From Ceratotherium simum simum (taxonomy: Eukaryota; Chordata; Mammalia; Perissodactyla; Rhinocerotidae), in assembly GCF_000283155.1 (NCBI RefSeq), contig NW_004454170.1, positions 14,795,304 to 14,859,303 on the forward strand: a stretch of 64,000 bases of DNA, given 5' to 3'. Each line of letters opens with the position of its first letter. Positions within the stretch are counted from its first letter, which is position 1. This document shows, piece after piece, positions 33,320 through 44,636 of the stretch. A model generated the notes under the pieces. It did not search any database, had not been told where the DNA came from, and saw nothing but the letters and a program-made list of their open reading frames with translations. The position numbers were made by a program, and so were the translations under genes.

Positions 33320-34611
33320 AAAAAGTTTAAAACAAGAAAATTATAGTCCAATCTTACCAAAAAATATTATTGCAAAAATGTTGGAGGAAAAAAGAGCAAA
33401 TAGAACAATTTATCATAAGAATAATATTCTTTGACCAGGTAGAGCTTATTCTAGGAACATGAGAATGATTCAATATCAACAAATCTATCAATATAATTCA
33501 TTACATCAATATATTAAAGCATATTTTTAGTAAAAAACACAAATCTGTGAGAAAAATATAAATAGAAGGAAAATATGTAAATATGATAAAGATTAGCAAA
33601 TATCAATAGCAAATATCACTATAAATAGTGAAATGACAATACTATTTTCATGAAAATCAGCAACAGAAAAGACATGCTTATTATCATCATCATAATTCAA
33701 CATTATTTTGAAGTTTTAATAAATGTGAGAAGACAATAAGTTGAAATATTTTGTATAAATATTGGAAAAGAGGAGATAAAATGTGTCACTCTTTAGTAAT
33801 ATAATTTTATACCTAGAGAATCCAAGAAATATCATTAAAACTATTGGACCTAATAAGGAAATTTTGTAGGATATAAATACAGACAAAAAAGGCACAAGAG
33901 CTGTATGAAGTGAACTATAATATTTTACCAAATGATCTAAAGCAAGATAAGAAAAACAATCAAAAGATATACTATGGAAGGGAGAACTTAACATCATAAA
34001 AATGTAATTTTCCTCAGTAGTAGCATGTATAATTAATAGAATTCTAATTAGACCCTAAGTAGAGTTTTTACTTAATTGGATATATAATCTTAAAATTCAT
34101 ATGGGAGATTAAATATTCAAGAACAGCCCTAAAATAATGAGGAAAGGATAGTGAAGGAGGACTTGCGTACCAGAAAATAAATCATTTGCTAATGCCACTG
34201 TAATACAAACAGTACATTGTGGCACAGGAACTTTAAAAAATCAGTAAAATTCCTGGAACAACATAAAGAGCCCAGAAATAGATCTCAACACATATAGTAA
34301 TATAATATACTATATGAAAAAGAAAATATTTTAATCTAGTAGGGAAAGGACGGTTGATATACTGTAATAAATGGTGCTGGCACCATGTGCTAGACATCTG
34401 GAAGAAAGTAAAGTTGGATCCCTAGTTCACACCATATTCAAAATAAAGTTCTGATTGATTCAAGCCCTAAAATAATAAAAAGAATGTTTAACAAGGAATA
34501 GGCACGCATATTATAGCCTGTGTATTGGGGAGAATATTTTTACTAAGACAGGAAAACCAGAAGCTATATAAACAAATATATAAAGATTGACACTGATAAA
34601 GTTAATTCATG

Positions 34612-35010
34612 TATTGAGACCCACAAAATAGAGGCCACCCCAGTGGCCTGGCCCATGTCACAAATCTAAACCTAAATCAGCCTGCGCTTACGGGAAACAT
34701 CTCACTGTCAAGTAAACCTAACATACACCAATCACAACCCTCCAACTCAGCTTTGGCTAGCTTTCCCTTCCCTAGAAAACAGGACCTGCTGGCTTTATAA
34801 GAAAATCCCAGGCCTCCTAGCCAGTCATACCCCTTTTCCTTGATGCCTCTTCTAATGTTCTACAAAACTTGCTGTTGCCCAAAATCCTTCGGGAAGAGTG
34901 CTCACTTCTTGTGAGGCACAGTACTCCTCCAGTCCATGGACTGTTTTCCTTTGAATAAAGGACATCAAACTTGTCACTAAATTGTTTTAGTTTTGTCATT
35001 TGACAACACA
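34612..35010 (+). mobile_element. Solo LTR inserted in the L1
   Basis: It is foreign to the flanking L1 and has LTR anatomy: a start near TGAGACCCACAAAATAGAGG, a TATA-like 'ctggctttataagaaaatcc' near 34793, an AATAAA near 34955 ('ctttgaataaaggacatcaa') and an end near 'gtcatttgacaaca'. Family and exact ends uncertain. Confidence 0.7.
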
Positions 35011-35254
35011 AAATTTTTAAACTTTTCATGGTAGAAAATATCATAAACAAAATCAAAAGACAAATGATAAATTTAAGGAAAAGTATTTGCAAGAAAGAGT
35101 ATAGATAAAGAATTTATAGTTAATACCTACTATATCAAAGAGCTCTTCAAATTAAGAAGCAAAAGGCAATCCAATAGAAAAGTGGGTAAAAGATACAAGT
35201 AAGTAATTTATAGAAAAGCGATTCCAAGTATCCATAAACAAAGGAAACATTGCA

Positions 35255-36050
35255 CAACTTCCAGAGCCTTGGGTAGTGACTGGAGTGGTTAAGCTCTTTG
35301 AGAGACAGGGTGCCTGGTGGTACGACCTTGGCCAAGATATTCAACTTTCCTGTGCCTCAGTTATATTGTCTTTCTTACAAATGAAGATACTCATAGTATC
35401 TATCTCGCAGGATTGTTGTAAGGATTGATGAATAAATGAAAAGCAATAGGATATATTGGAGTATATGAGGAAGACATTTGCTTGAAAACTGATTTGGCCT
35501 GATCTTGTTTTTCCAGAACGATCTGATGTGGCCTATTGAGCATGCATCGTACATCTGCTTTAAACATTTACAACGTCCCAAAGGCAAGAATGACGCCCTT
35601 AAAGATAGGGATGTGTCTCCCCCCATATCAGCATTTCTTCAAGGATAAGCATTTCTTCCTGGAAACTAAGGATTAATTACTGACCTACAGTGTTCATCTC
35701 ATGACCACTGACCTACTGAGTTCACCTTGTGACCACTGACCTTCTGTACCAGCAAAGCATCTCGTGACAGTAGTAAAAGAGATATTCCTGTCATATGTGA
35801 TGTATGTTCTTTGTTCCAAGATGGTATATAACTACTCTGCACACCCTGTTTCTTCGGAGTGCTTCCTTCATTTGTGAAGGTACTCTCCCAGGCTACATGG
35901 TCCTTAGGCTTGGTTCATAATAAACCCACCCAATTTTGATGTATAGATTTATTATGGATTATTTGCATTGACAAGATTAAGAGCTACTACACATAAAGTG
36001 CTCCATACGGTGCCTGGCACATAGTAAGCCCAATACAGAGTAAAGCATGA
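35255..36050 (+). repeat. MIR SINE inside the L1, split by an LTR
   Basis: The 5' part (about 35255-35450: 'acgaccttggccaagatatt', then 'caggattgttgtaaggattg') and the 3' part (about 35990-36050: 'cggtgcctggcacatagtaa') are colinear MIR halves separated by an LTR. L1 sequence lies on both outer sides. Confidence 0.7.
35455..35985 (+). mobile_element. Solo LTR inserted in the MIR
   Basis: Non-MIR block with a TATA-like 'gatggtatataactactctg' at about 35822, an R/U5-like 'gtttcttcggagtgcttcct' and an AATAAA near 35920. It separates two MIR halves. Family unknown; ends approximate. Confidence 0.65.
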
Positions 36051-36705
36051 TGTCAGCACCAGCTAATGTTATGAATTAGGGAAATGCAAATGAAAATTAC
36101 GGAGCAATAGTGCTCCTCAACCATCAGGTTGGCAAACATAAAAAGAGTGACCACACTTCTGGTGGGAATTCATGGAAAAGAGTTTATAGCTAGGGGAAAT
36201 GTGGGCTGTCATAATCCTTTTTGGAGGGCATTCTGACACTCTCTCTTAATATTGTAAGTCTATATACCCTTTGACTTAGCAACTCAACTCCTGAGAGCCT
36301 GTCCTGTAGAAATAAAGCCACTAGTATGAGGATAGTCACTGTAGCCTTGTTTGTAGTGACAAACAACATGAAACAAAATGAGAACCTATCAAAAGAGGAA
36401 GGATGAGTAAAATTGTGGCATATTCCCAACCGTGTTACACTATGCAATCTTTAAATAGCAGGACTTTGATCTTTGCCAGTTGACTTGGAGAGATTTTCAC
36501 AATATGTTTTTAAGTGATAAAAGCAAACTTCAGAGAGAGTATGGGGGAAAAAGATGTTTATAAAACAAATATTGGCAGCCCTTATATACATGTACATGTG
36601 TTTGTATGTTGTTACATGAACATTAGAATGTTAGAAAGACTACACACAGTGTTGCTAATTGATTATCTGCCTCTATTGCATGTTCCAGTTATACATATTT
36701 TTGTA

Positions 36706-36751
36706 ATAAATTCAAACACAAAATAAAATTTTATAATAAATTCAAACACAA
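36706..36751. repeat. Short tandem duplication
   Basis: The 17-mer taataaattcaaacaca occurs at about 36706-36722 and again at about 36735-36751, with an A/T-rich spacer between. Confidence 0.75.
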
Positions 36752-36754
36752 TTG

Positions 36755-36895
36755 AAATTATCTGAAACCCTCCACCTGAGGGTAATCACCATTAATGTTT
36801 TAGAGATCAGATTTCATACATCTTTTTAAGTATATTTACAATTTTATATAAATGGTGTGGTATTGTGTGGTATTGTGATATAATAAGAAATATAT
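36755..36895 (+). repeat. Old LINE fragment
   Basis: 'gggtaatcaccattaatgtt' followed by 'cattttttaagt'-like sequence recalls the LINE-derived repeat also seen at 28760-29115. Confidence 0.35.
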
Positions 36896-36901
36896 ATTTG
36901 G

Positions 36902-37656
36902 TGACCCAGTTCCTGGCACAAGAACTTCTTAAAAGCTTTGGGATTTCCTGGGTGATAGGAGTGAGAGGAGTACCTTTGATATTCATAATAAGCCTCTTTC
37001 AACCATATATGCTAATGATGTGACTCTTGGTGGGCCCCTAGATAGTTTCAGGATGGAGGTTGGTTGCCAAAGGAAACAACCATGTGATTAGAGGGTTGGA
37101 AATGCCACCCCCTCCCCAGGGGAGAGGGGCTGGGAATTGAGTTAATCACCAACTGCCAATGATTTAATCAATCGTGCCTAAGTAGTGGAATCTCCATAAA
37201 AATCCCAAACAATGGGGTTCAGAGAGAGCTTCCAAGTTGGTGAACGCATCCATGTGCCAAAGGGGTGGCGCACCCCAAACTCCATGGGGACAGAAGAAGC
37301 TCCTGTATTCAGGACTCTTCCAAACTTTCCCCTTTACAATAAATTGTTAAAGTAAGTAAAGTGTTTCCCTGAGTTCTGTGAGCTGTTATAGCAAATTATC
37401 AAACCTGAGGAAGAGGGGGTCATGGGAATCCCAATTTGTAGTCAAGTTGGACAGAAGTGTGGGTAAGCTGGGGACCCACTACTCGTGATTGGCGTCTGGA
37501 GTGGGGGGCAGTCTTGTGGGACTGCGCCCTTAAACTGTGCGGTCTGCAATAACTCCATGTAGTCTCAGAATTGAATTAAACTGTAGGATACCCAGTTGGT
37601 GTCTGCAGAGAATTGGAGAATTGCTTGGTGTGGAAAACCCACACATTTAGAAGTGT
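36902..37656 (+). mobile_element. Solo LTR, probably ERVL-type
   Basis: A block of about 750 bases with 'cttggtgggcccctagatag', 'taatcaatcgtgcctaagta' and 'ttacaataaattgttaaagt' (AATAAA-like near 37338). Its 3' part runs 'ggggacccactactcgtgat', 'ggggggcagtcttgtgggac' and 'ccagttggtgtctgcagaga'. I know the last part from long mammalian LTRs but will not name the subfamily. No internal genes. Confidence 0.7.
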
Positions 37657-37809
37657 TATGTATAGAAACAGATTCCTAGTAGGGTGAATGCTGCTTTTAT
37701 CATGTAATCCTTTATATATATAAAGAAAATACAATAAATCTAGTTTCATTTGGCATGAGGGGATGGTGGGGCAGGAATCCCAACAAAATCTCATACTGAG
37801 TGCTTACTG

Positions 37810-38215
37810 AGTGAGAAGAGTCCTGGACTAAAAGTCAGGAGATGCTGAGAAGTGATGGCTCCTGTCACCTAAGTGACTACATGAATTTGAGCAAGTCATT
37901 TCACTTCTCTGGGTTCCAATTCCTTCCATAAATGGAGTTTCAGTTGATGATCTCTGAGATTCCTTTTGGTTCTATAATTCGATGTTCCTGTTCTGTTAGC
38001 TGTGAGACAGTCAGCGTGATGTACAGGAGGGAGGACACAGGTTTGGAAGCAGACAGCGCTGAGGTTCAATACCAAGGTCATTTTTACTGCACCTCTTTGG
38101 GCTAAAGAGTTCAACTCTCTAACAATGAGGTTCCTCACTTGAAAAATGGGGAAATAATAATTACGTTATAGAATTGTAAGAATTGACTGGAAAATAAACA
38201 TGAAGCACTAACCAA
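37810..38215 (+). repeat. Two adjacent MIR fragments, plus strand
   Basis: 37810-37985 contains 'gaatttgagcaagtcatttc' and 'acttctctgggttccaatt'. 38005-38215 contains 'gaggttcaataccaaggtca', 'caatgaggttcctcacttga' and 'aaaatggggaaataataatt'. Both are diverged MIR-type SINEs. Confidence 0.65.
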
Positions 38216-39714
38216 CAGTACATAGCAGCATTCTTTTTTGGATCTAATAGTTAAGAGACAAATTATTTGTTAATAAACATATTAAAATAACGACTGTATC
38301 ATTTCCAAAGAGCAGCTTTGTCATCCTAAGGTGAAACAGTTTAAAAATAAGATATATGAAATTCAATGGGGGAAAATCAGCAAGTGATGAACCAGCAGAA
38401 TATCTCTGCAGTTTTTCTGAGATTTCATTTCTGAACAGTTTACTAATGGAACTTTTCTATTTTGGAGAGGCTTGTCCAAGTCTACCCAGACAGGTGCTGC
38501 TGAATAAAACCTTCCTGGGCTTCAGCAAAATAAGAGAGGTTACATAGTCTCTCTTATGCTAATGCATCACATTTTCCGTAAAATGGAAAGAAAAAAAGTT
38601 GTGAGCAGAATTTCATCAACCAGGACCGTCTAGAGATGCAGAACCTGGGCTTTTGATATTATATCATAAATCAAAGAAAATGCAGGAAACCATCTATTCT
38701 GAGTCATGCTGCCATCATTTTGTATCTGCAGGGACACACCTCGCCCTGGGAGGAGAGCTACTTCATTTCTTAACAATTATAACACTTTCTCTGAGGAATC
38801 TCAGTTACTGCTGCGAACCAGCCTGTCCCAGAACATCCTTCAGTGTTAAGTCAGTGATTCGATCAGAATCTGAAATACTCTTACAGAAAAAATCAATTAG
38901 AAAGTTGCATCATAAAGACTCAAGATTGGACCTTCAGCTTCATTATATCATAAAGATGCAATTCTTTAAAAACTAAAAACAGTGCACAAAAAGAAGGTAT
39001 TATTTTGAACTGGCTGAGAGTTACAGTTTGGGTAAAGACCAAGGGGGAAAATAAACAAGTGAGGTGGAAGAATTTGGGATGTGATTTGTTTTCATGACAT
39101 AGATTTATATTATTTATTATGTGCAGAAGACAGGAAAGTGTTGTCTGGGCCAGGATGACTCTGTCTCACCAGGTACCAGCATGAGGTGTGAAAAAGCAAC
39201 ATTTTTTCTCCCCGGGAAGAAAGCCACTGTGGATGAGCCAGGACAGCTTTTTTTCCCCTGAAGAAGTGTGTCTTAGGACTGTCTGTATTGGATTTGGGGT
39301 AGTGGAATTCAGCTCTCTCTGATGAATTTCTTCTCTCTGAGCCTCCCTTTGTCTTGTGATGTTTTTAATTGACCACCAGCCTCTGGCATTGAATGAAAAG
39401 CCCCAAACTCATTCAACCAGAGGACTGCTGCATCGAAGAAGAAATCATTTGTTTGTTTTTAATTTATTGCCCTTCCTGACTCAAATTGGAAGTATCAATC
39501 TGAAAAAGAGGAAGAGAGAATTCAAGGGATTTGCTCCATTTACAAAATATGTCATTACTCTGAAGCATTAAGCACAGGCAGGGCTGTGGGAAACCAGTTC
39601 CCAGGAGATAACTCGGTGATAAGAAATTGTTCAGGTTCATCTTCTAGTTTTGTTTTGTTTCGTTTTTAATTTATAATAGTAGTGGCTAATGTAAGTATGC
39701 TATGTCCAGCTTAT
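38216..39714. other. Intergenic, nothing recognised
   Basis: About 1.5 kb without a supported gene or repeat; low repeat content compared with the neighbourhood. Confidence 0.4.
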
Positions 39715-39925
39715 AAATTGTTTGAGCATGCATTAATTATCTAATTTGATCCTCATAGCAGCATAATGATACAGATATCATCATGATCCCCATTTTACAG
39801 ATAAGACGACCAAAGATCTGAGAGACTGACTTTACCCCGGTTGTCCAGCTCACGAGAGGAGAGCCGAAAATCAAGCTGAGTGTTCTGATTTCAAATTCCT
39901 TATTCCTACTGGTCTATTAAAGAAG
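39715..39925 (-). repeat. MIR SINE, minus strand
   Basis: 'atttgatcctcatagcagca' then 'ccccattttacagataagac' and 'gttgtccagctcacgagagg' form a clear reverse MIR. Confidence 0.8.
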
Positions 39926-40352
39926 ACCTAAAACCATGGAATCCTTGAGCTGAAAAGAACCTTAGAGATCTGCTGGGCCAGGATTTGCTTAGTTCTGCAG
40001 GATGTTAACACGTGTTTCAACACAACAAAGTTTGGGAGACGCCAGACTAAAGGACGTTAAATGGATTTCTTGACCACGGACGGAATGTCCCAAAGCCTTT
40101 ACTATGCTAATAGATCTTGATGCTTTTTCTGATCTTATTTGGTGATTCATTTATTTTAGGGGTGCATCTACCTCAGAGCCACATCCTTGGCCCCCAGGCT
40201 GTGGAGACTTGTGTGGTATTTTGTGAGTCCCACTGCCAGCAGAACTAGGGCAGCACTCTGGTTTTAGACGAAACTGAAGTGTGGTGGAAATTCCTCTGGC
40301 TTTTGAGCTTCCTCTTTGTTCATGCCTCTTGTCATCCTGGGGCCCCTCAGTC
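39926..40352. other. Intergenic, nothing recognised
   Basis: No gene or supported repeat. Confidence 0.35.
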
Positions 40353-40365
40353 AACACTGCATGAG

Positions 40366-40575
40366 GGCCGGCTCCGTGGCTTAGCGGTTAAGTGCGCCCG
40401 CTCCGCTGCTGGCGGCCCGGGTTCAGATCCCAGGTGCACACCGACGCACCGCTTCTCCAGCCATGCTGAGGCCGTGTCCCACATACAGCAACTAGAGGGA
40501 TGTGCAGCTATGACATACAACTATCTACTGGGGCTTTGGGGAAAAAATAAATAAATTAATTAATTAAAAAAAAAA
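40366..40575 (+). mobile_element. ERE1 SINE with 13-base duplication
   Basis: ggccggctccgtggcttagc head, 'gggttcagatcccaggtgca' B-box block, 'catacagcaactagagggat' body, then an (AAT)/A-rich tail. Direct repeats aacactgcatgag lie at 40353-40365 and 40576-40588. Confidence 0.97.
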
Positions 40576-40744
40576 AACACTGCATGAGCTGGTGTTCACA
40601 GGCCACACCTCAGCAGTTCCCGCTGGAGGGCCTTACCCGGGCCTTCCAGGCTCCCTTACCCACATCTGCTCTCATCTCAGTCCCCAGGATTCCAGGCTCC
40701 ATGGAGAGGTGTTTGAGGGCAGGCTTTGGACTCCCCAGGTATAG

Positions 40745-40925
40745 ACTCTGACGCTCCTGCTCACCATCTGTGGTTTCCCGTGTCTCCGTGGGTCAGTTTC
40801 CGCGTCGGAGAAATGAGGCTATCATTGGTATCACTTTCACAGGATCTTGTAAAGATTAAATTAGATCATTCAGGTAAAGCACTCTGCTTATTGCCTGATC
40901 CCTAGTAAGTGTTCAAAAAACTCGC
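40745..40925 (+). repeat. MIR SINE, plus strand
   Basis: 'gggtcagtttccgcgtcgga' then 'gatcttgtaaagattaaatt' and 'cctgatccctagtaagtgtt' is a MIR core and 3' end. Confidence 0.7.
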
Positions 40926-41674
40926 ACTACGATTATTATCATCTTAACTTGGACACTGGGTAAGTATTGCTAGAAGATATGTAGGCCATCTTCCATTAAT
41001 TCCGCCAGATATACCACGCAGTTTCCACTCCTGCAGAATTGCTGTTATTGAGTGGTGCTTTGAGGTCTTGCCCCCCACATGTTCGTGGGACGCTATAGGC
41101 TTTACAAAAGTAGTTATGTACCTCCCATCAGGATGGTCTGACATCCCTGTGTGCTCCATGGTGACTTCCTCATGAGACATTCCTTTCAGAGTCAAGTTCT
41201 AGGAAAAGTATTTTGTAGCTCTTTATGACCCTGATCATGGTTTTCTGCTGGTTTTGGCTTAGAGCCAAATTTTGCCTCAAATTGTTCTTATTCTCCATGC
41301 CCCCTCATTTTAGCCTTTCTTCTCTTTTGATTTGTGCTTTGCATATTCCTGGGTTCCTGTTTGTTTCTTAAATTTTGTTTTTAATGTCTTTATTTTGTCA
41401 TTGATATTTTTGTAAGCCATTTGAAAGTGTTTGAAGAATTAGGCAGGGTATACACACACTTGTACACATAAATATCCCAGAAGAACAAGCTTAGTATCAA
41501 ACCCAAATCACTGTATTAGATAAACATTTATTACAATTTATGTGGTGTATCTTAAGTAATCCTCTCTAAACAATCAGTTTATCCATTTTTTCTACACAGT
41601 ACAGTATACCAATTTATCATTCTTCAAAAATTAAGGATTCATAGAAGTGTCTTAGCATAATTTAATAATACCTG
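40926..41674. other. Intergenic, nothing recognised
   Basis: No gene or supported repeat; AT-rich in the second half. Confidence 0.35.
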
Positions 41675-42125
41675 CCATTTCTTCCGTACTTACTGTGCGC
41701 CCTGAAAGGTGACCAACATGCATTTTCCCTATTCCTCACAGCAGGTCAGCAGGTTGGGTAATATTATCTCCATTTTATTTTATTTTTTTTATTGTTTATT
41801 TTTTGTGAGGAAGATCGGCCCTGAGCTAACATCTGCCAATCCTCCTCTTTTTTTGCTGAACAAGACTGGCCCTGGGCTAACATCCATGCCCATCTTCCTC
41901 CACTTTATATGGGATGCTTACACAGCATGGCCTGACAAGCAGTGCATCGGTGAGCGCCATGGATCCAAACCAGCAATCCCTGGGCCTCGCATCGGAGCAC
42001 GCGCACTTAACAACTTGTGCCACCGGGCTGGCTTATTATCTCCATTTTAAACAAGGGAAAACTGAAGCCTGAAGAAGGTAAGTGTCTTCTTCAAATTCAT
42101 GCAGCTGGTAAGTGATGGGTTTGAG
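41675..42125 (-). repeat. MIR SINE, minus strand, split by an ERE
   Basis: 41675-41777 ('cttactgtgcgccctgaaag', then 'attatctccatttta') and 42034-42125 ('attatctccattttaaacaa', then 'tcaaattcatgcagctggta') are colinear reverse MIR halves. The overlap between them is the target-site duplication of the ERE. Confidence 0.8.
41778..42033 (-). mobile_element. ERE SINE (second type), minus strand, in a MIR
   Basis: The reverse complement reads agccagcccggtggcacaag from 42032 and includes 'catataaagtggaggaagat' and two gatgttag modules; its tail is the T-rich run at 41778-41805. The 16-base direct repeat tattatctccatttta lies at 41762-41777 and 42034-42049. Confidence 0.95.
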
Positions 42126-42274
42126 ATTTCTGTCTTGGAATGTCTAATTCTTCAGTCCATGATCTTTTTAGTACATTGTGCCACCTTTCACACAATCAAG
42201 AACTTCTCTGTTTGGTAATGGCTGTTGTACCTATTTCTCCTGCTGAGGCTATTTTCTCCACTTTAGATGGTGTA

Positions 42275-42832
42275 GTTGTTTTAAAATATGTCTACAAACT
42301 CTTTGATTCCCTTTCCTTTAAGAGATGGAGCTTAATTCCCCTTCACTTGAGTATGGCCTGAACTTAGTGACTCACTTCCAACAAATAGAATATGGTGGAA
42401 GTAACAGTGTGTGACTTCTAAGACCAGATCATAGAAGGCATCGGACTTCTTCTTTATTCTCATTCTTGGATCACTTGCTCTAGGAAAAGCCAGTTTCCAC
42501 GTCATAAAGACCCTCAAGCAGTCCCATGGAGAGACCCTGGTGGTGAAGAACTGAGGCCTCCTGCCATTAACCAGTGAGAAACTGTCAACAGCCATGTGAA
42601 TGAGTCACCTTAGAAGTGGATTCTCCAGCCCCACTCAAGCCTTCAGATGATGGCAGCCCCTACCAGTGTGTTCACTGCAACCTTATCAGAGACCTTGAAC
42701 CAGAACCACCCAGTTAAGCTGCTCCCAAATTCTGACCCACAGAAACTGTGAAATAATAAGTGATCATCAATTTAAGCTGCTAAGTTTCGGGGGTAATTTG
42801 TTGTGCAGCAATAGATAATTAATGCAGATGAT
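42275..42832 (+). mobile_element. MLT1-related solo LTR
   Basis: 'actctttgattccctttcct', 'gagtatggcctgaacttagt', 'ctcaagcagtcccatggaga', 'cacccagttaagctgctccc' and a 3' end 'aatttgttgtgcagcaatag', with 'gaaataataagtgatcatca' in the poly(A)-signal position, follow a MaLR-type LTR consensus. Non-coding. Confidence 0.7.
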
Positions 42833-43117
42833 ATAGAACTTGAGGGCCTCACCCCAGGACCTGTGTGAGCTCTTGACAGTGTTCAGAGTTCTCTTCCACA
42901 GGATGTGCTGGCTCTGCCTGTATCTACTCCTGCAGCCCATGTTTCTGCTGAAGTTGGTTGATTTTTCTGGATCAGGCTGTAAGTCCAGCCCTTAAACATT
43001 TGCAGTAAATGGGACTTGCTTTGCTGTCTGGTAGCTAATCTAAAAGGCTCTCATTTTAGGCAAACTTGAAGAGCTATACTTAGAGTACTTGCTGGGGAGT
43101 TCAATTAAGAACTGACC

Positions 43118-43423
43118 ACTGGGCATGGTGATGGCTGCCTGTAGTTCCAGCTACTCGGGAGACTGAGACAGGAGGGTCGCTTGAGCCCAGGAGTTCTGGG
43201 CTGAAAGGCACTACATCTATAGGGTGTCTGCACTAAGTTCGGCATTAACATGATGGATTCCCGGGGGCAACGAGGTCACCTAAGGAGGGTGAACCAGCCC
43301 AGGTCAGAAATGGAGCAGGTCAAAACTCCCGTGCTGATCAATTGTGGGATGGTGCCTGTGAATAGCCACTGCACTCCAGCCTGGGCAACATAGGCAACCC
43401 CATCTCCAAAAATAAAAAATCAA
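43118..43423 (+). pseudogene. RN7SL pseudogene: 7SL (SRP) RNA pseudogene
   Basis: The sequence follows human 7SL RNA along nearly its whole length. The 5' Alu-domain part is 'ctgtagttccagctactcgg' and 'cgcttgagcccaggagttct'. The central S-domain part includes 'gtctgcactaagttcggcat', 'cccaggtcagaaatggagca' and 'aaactcccgtgctgatcaat'. The 3' Alu-domain part is 'tgaatagccactgcactcca'. Presence of the S domain rules out an Alu, which primates alone carry. Substitutions and small indels are scattered through it; the body ends at 43407 and an A-rich tail follows to 43423. Imperfect direct repeats aagaactgacc (43107-43117) and aagaattgacc (43424-43434) show insertion by LINE machinery. Functional 7SL genes depend on upstream promoter elements absent from such copies, so it is expected to be silent. 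Confidence 0.93.
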
Positions 43424-43689
43424 AAGAATTGACCCTGAGTGAAGATTTGTCAAAGCTCACTCAGGCCCCTGATGTTCGAGACAGATGACAGACCCAGAAA
43501 CTTAGTAATGTAATATATTCATAGATCCTCCAGGTTCTATGTCTGCATGAAATTGTGTTATAAGAAAGCAAAGTGCCTGGAACATGTTATCTCATACTCA
43601 TCAGAGGGTCTCCATAATTACAGGAATTCCTTTAGAAACAGTGTTTCTGTGCTTCCCAAAAATCCTGATGGAGAATATGTCCTTGATTC

Positions 43690-44085
43690 ACAATTCAGCT
43701 AATGTATATTTAATGCCTGCTAGGTACCAAGGGCTACTCTAAGGCCTGGGATACAGCAATGAACAAAACAGACAAATCCCTGCCCTCGTGAAGCTAATAA
43801 TCCAGTGAGGAGACTGATAGCAAGCAAGCAAGCAAATAAGTGAGATGATTTAGGAGGGGTAAGTGCCATGGAGAGAAATAAAGGAAGGGAACGAGTGTGG
43901 TGCTGGGAGGAGGAAAGCAGGGAGGGGAGGTGGGGGGAGGCAGGATGGCTGCTCTGAGGGGGACCCTTGAGCAGAGAAGTGCATGTCGAGAAGCTCTGAA
44001 GAACATTCCAGGCAGAGGGACAAGTCCTGTGGCAGGAACAAGTGTGGCTTACTTGAGGAAGAGCAAAATGACACGTTAAGATCTC
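43690..44085 (-). repeat. L2 LINE fragment, minus strand
   Basis: 'ggatacagcaatgaacaaaa', 'ctgccctcgtgaagctaata', 'aagaacattccaggcagagg' and 'aagtcctgtggcaggaaca' give a long reversed L2 3' region. It includes a short (GCAA)n patch at about 43823-43836. Confidence 0.75.
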
Positions 44086-44333
44086 TACGTAAGGATTCAC
44101 ATAACAAATCCCCCTTGAGTGGCAGAGTTTCAGAAGAAGTTTGTCTCTGCCAACCAATTTGTGTTCTTTTTGGTAAGAAAATAAAAACCATATAACCTAT
44201 AATGTTTTTCTTTTGACCTGAGATTCCAGAAAGCTCAGAACTAGATTCTGTACCTATTGATCATGGATAATCAGTTCATCTCAGGGGTCTGGAAGTAGCT
44301 GCCCACTCTGCTTCTTAAAGAAATAAATTCTTG

Positions 44334-44588
44334 GGGGCCGGCCCTGTGGCACAAGCAGTTAAGTGCGCGCGCCCCGCTGCAGTGGCCTGGGGTTCGCCAG
44401 TTCGGATCCCGGGCGTGCACTGACGCACTGCTTGTCAAGCCACGCTGCAGCGGCATCCCATATAAAGTGGAGGAAGATGGGCACAGATGTTAGCCCAGGG
44501 CCAGTCTTCCTCAGCAAAAAAAAAAAAAAAAAAGAGGAGGGTTGGCAGATGTTAGCTCAGGGCTGATCTTCCTCACAAAAAAAAAAAC
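44334..44588 (+). mobile_element. ERE SINE (second type)
   Basis: ggggccggccctgtggcaca head, 'gttcggatcccgggcgtgca', 'catataaagtggaggaagat', then gatgttagcccagggc, an A-run, a second gatgttagctcagggc module and a final A-run. An imperfect duplication (about 44317-44333 and 44589-44605, 15 of 17 matching) flanks it. Confidence 0.95.
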
Positions 44589-44636
44589 AAAGAAAGAAAT
44601 TCTCGTTTGTCCTGGACTTTCTTGGGGTGTGCTATA

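Larger units (their letters stand above)
33320..36725 (+). mobile_element. Old L1 LINE, ORF2 to 3' end, in three pieces
   Basis: 33320-34611 reads through a worn L1 ORF2 in the forward direction ('attatagtccaatcttacca', 'tctattgatg'-type C-terminal blocks, 'tggatccctagttcacacca'). After an LTR, 35010-35245 continues ('aaaaggcaatccaatagaaa', then 'agtgggtaaaagatac'). After a MIR that itself holds an LTR, 36065-36725 completes the 3' part ('gaattagggaaatgcaaatg', then 'catcaggttggcaaacataa'). It is full of stops; no protein is possible. Sequence order is preserved across the gaps, so the other elements inserted into it. Confidence 0.82.

Noticed and set aside
43118..43423. Alu element
   Set aside because: The central 7SL S domain is present and the genome does not look primate, so it is a 7SL pseudogene.
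43823..43836. Short GCAA repeats as a CRISPR-like array
   Set aside because: A few tandem tetranucleotides within an L2; no spaced direct repeats occur anywhere in the window.
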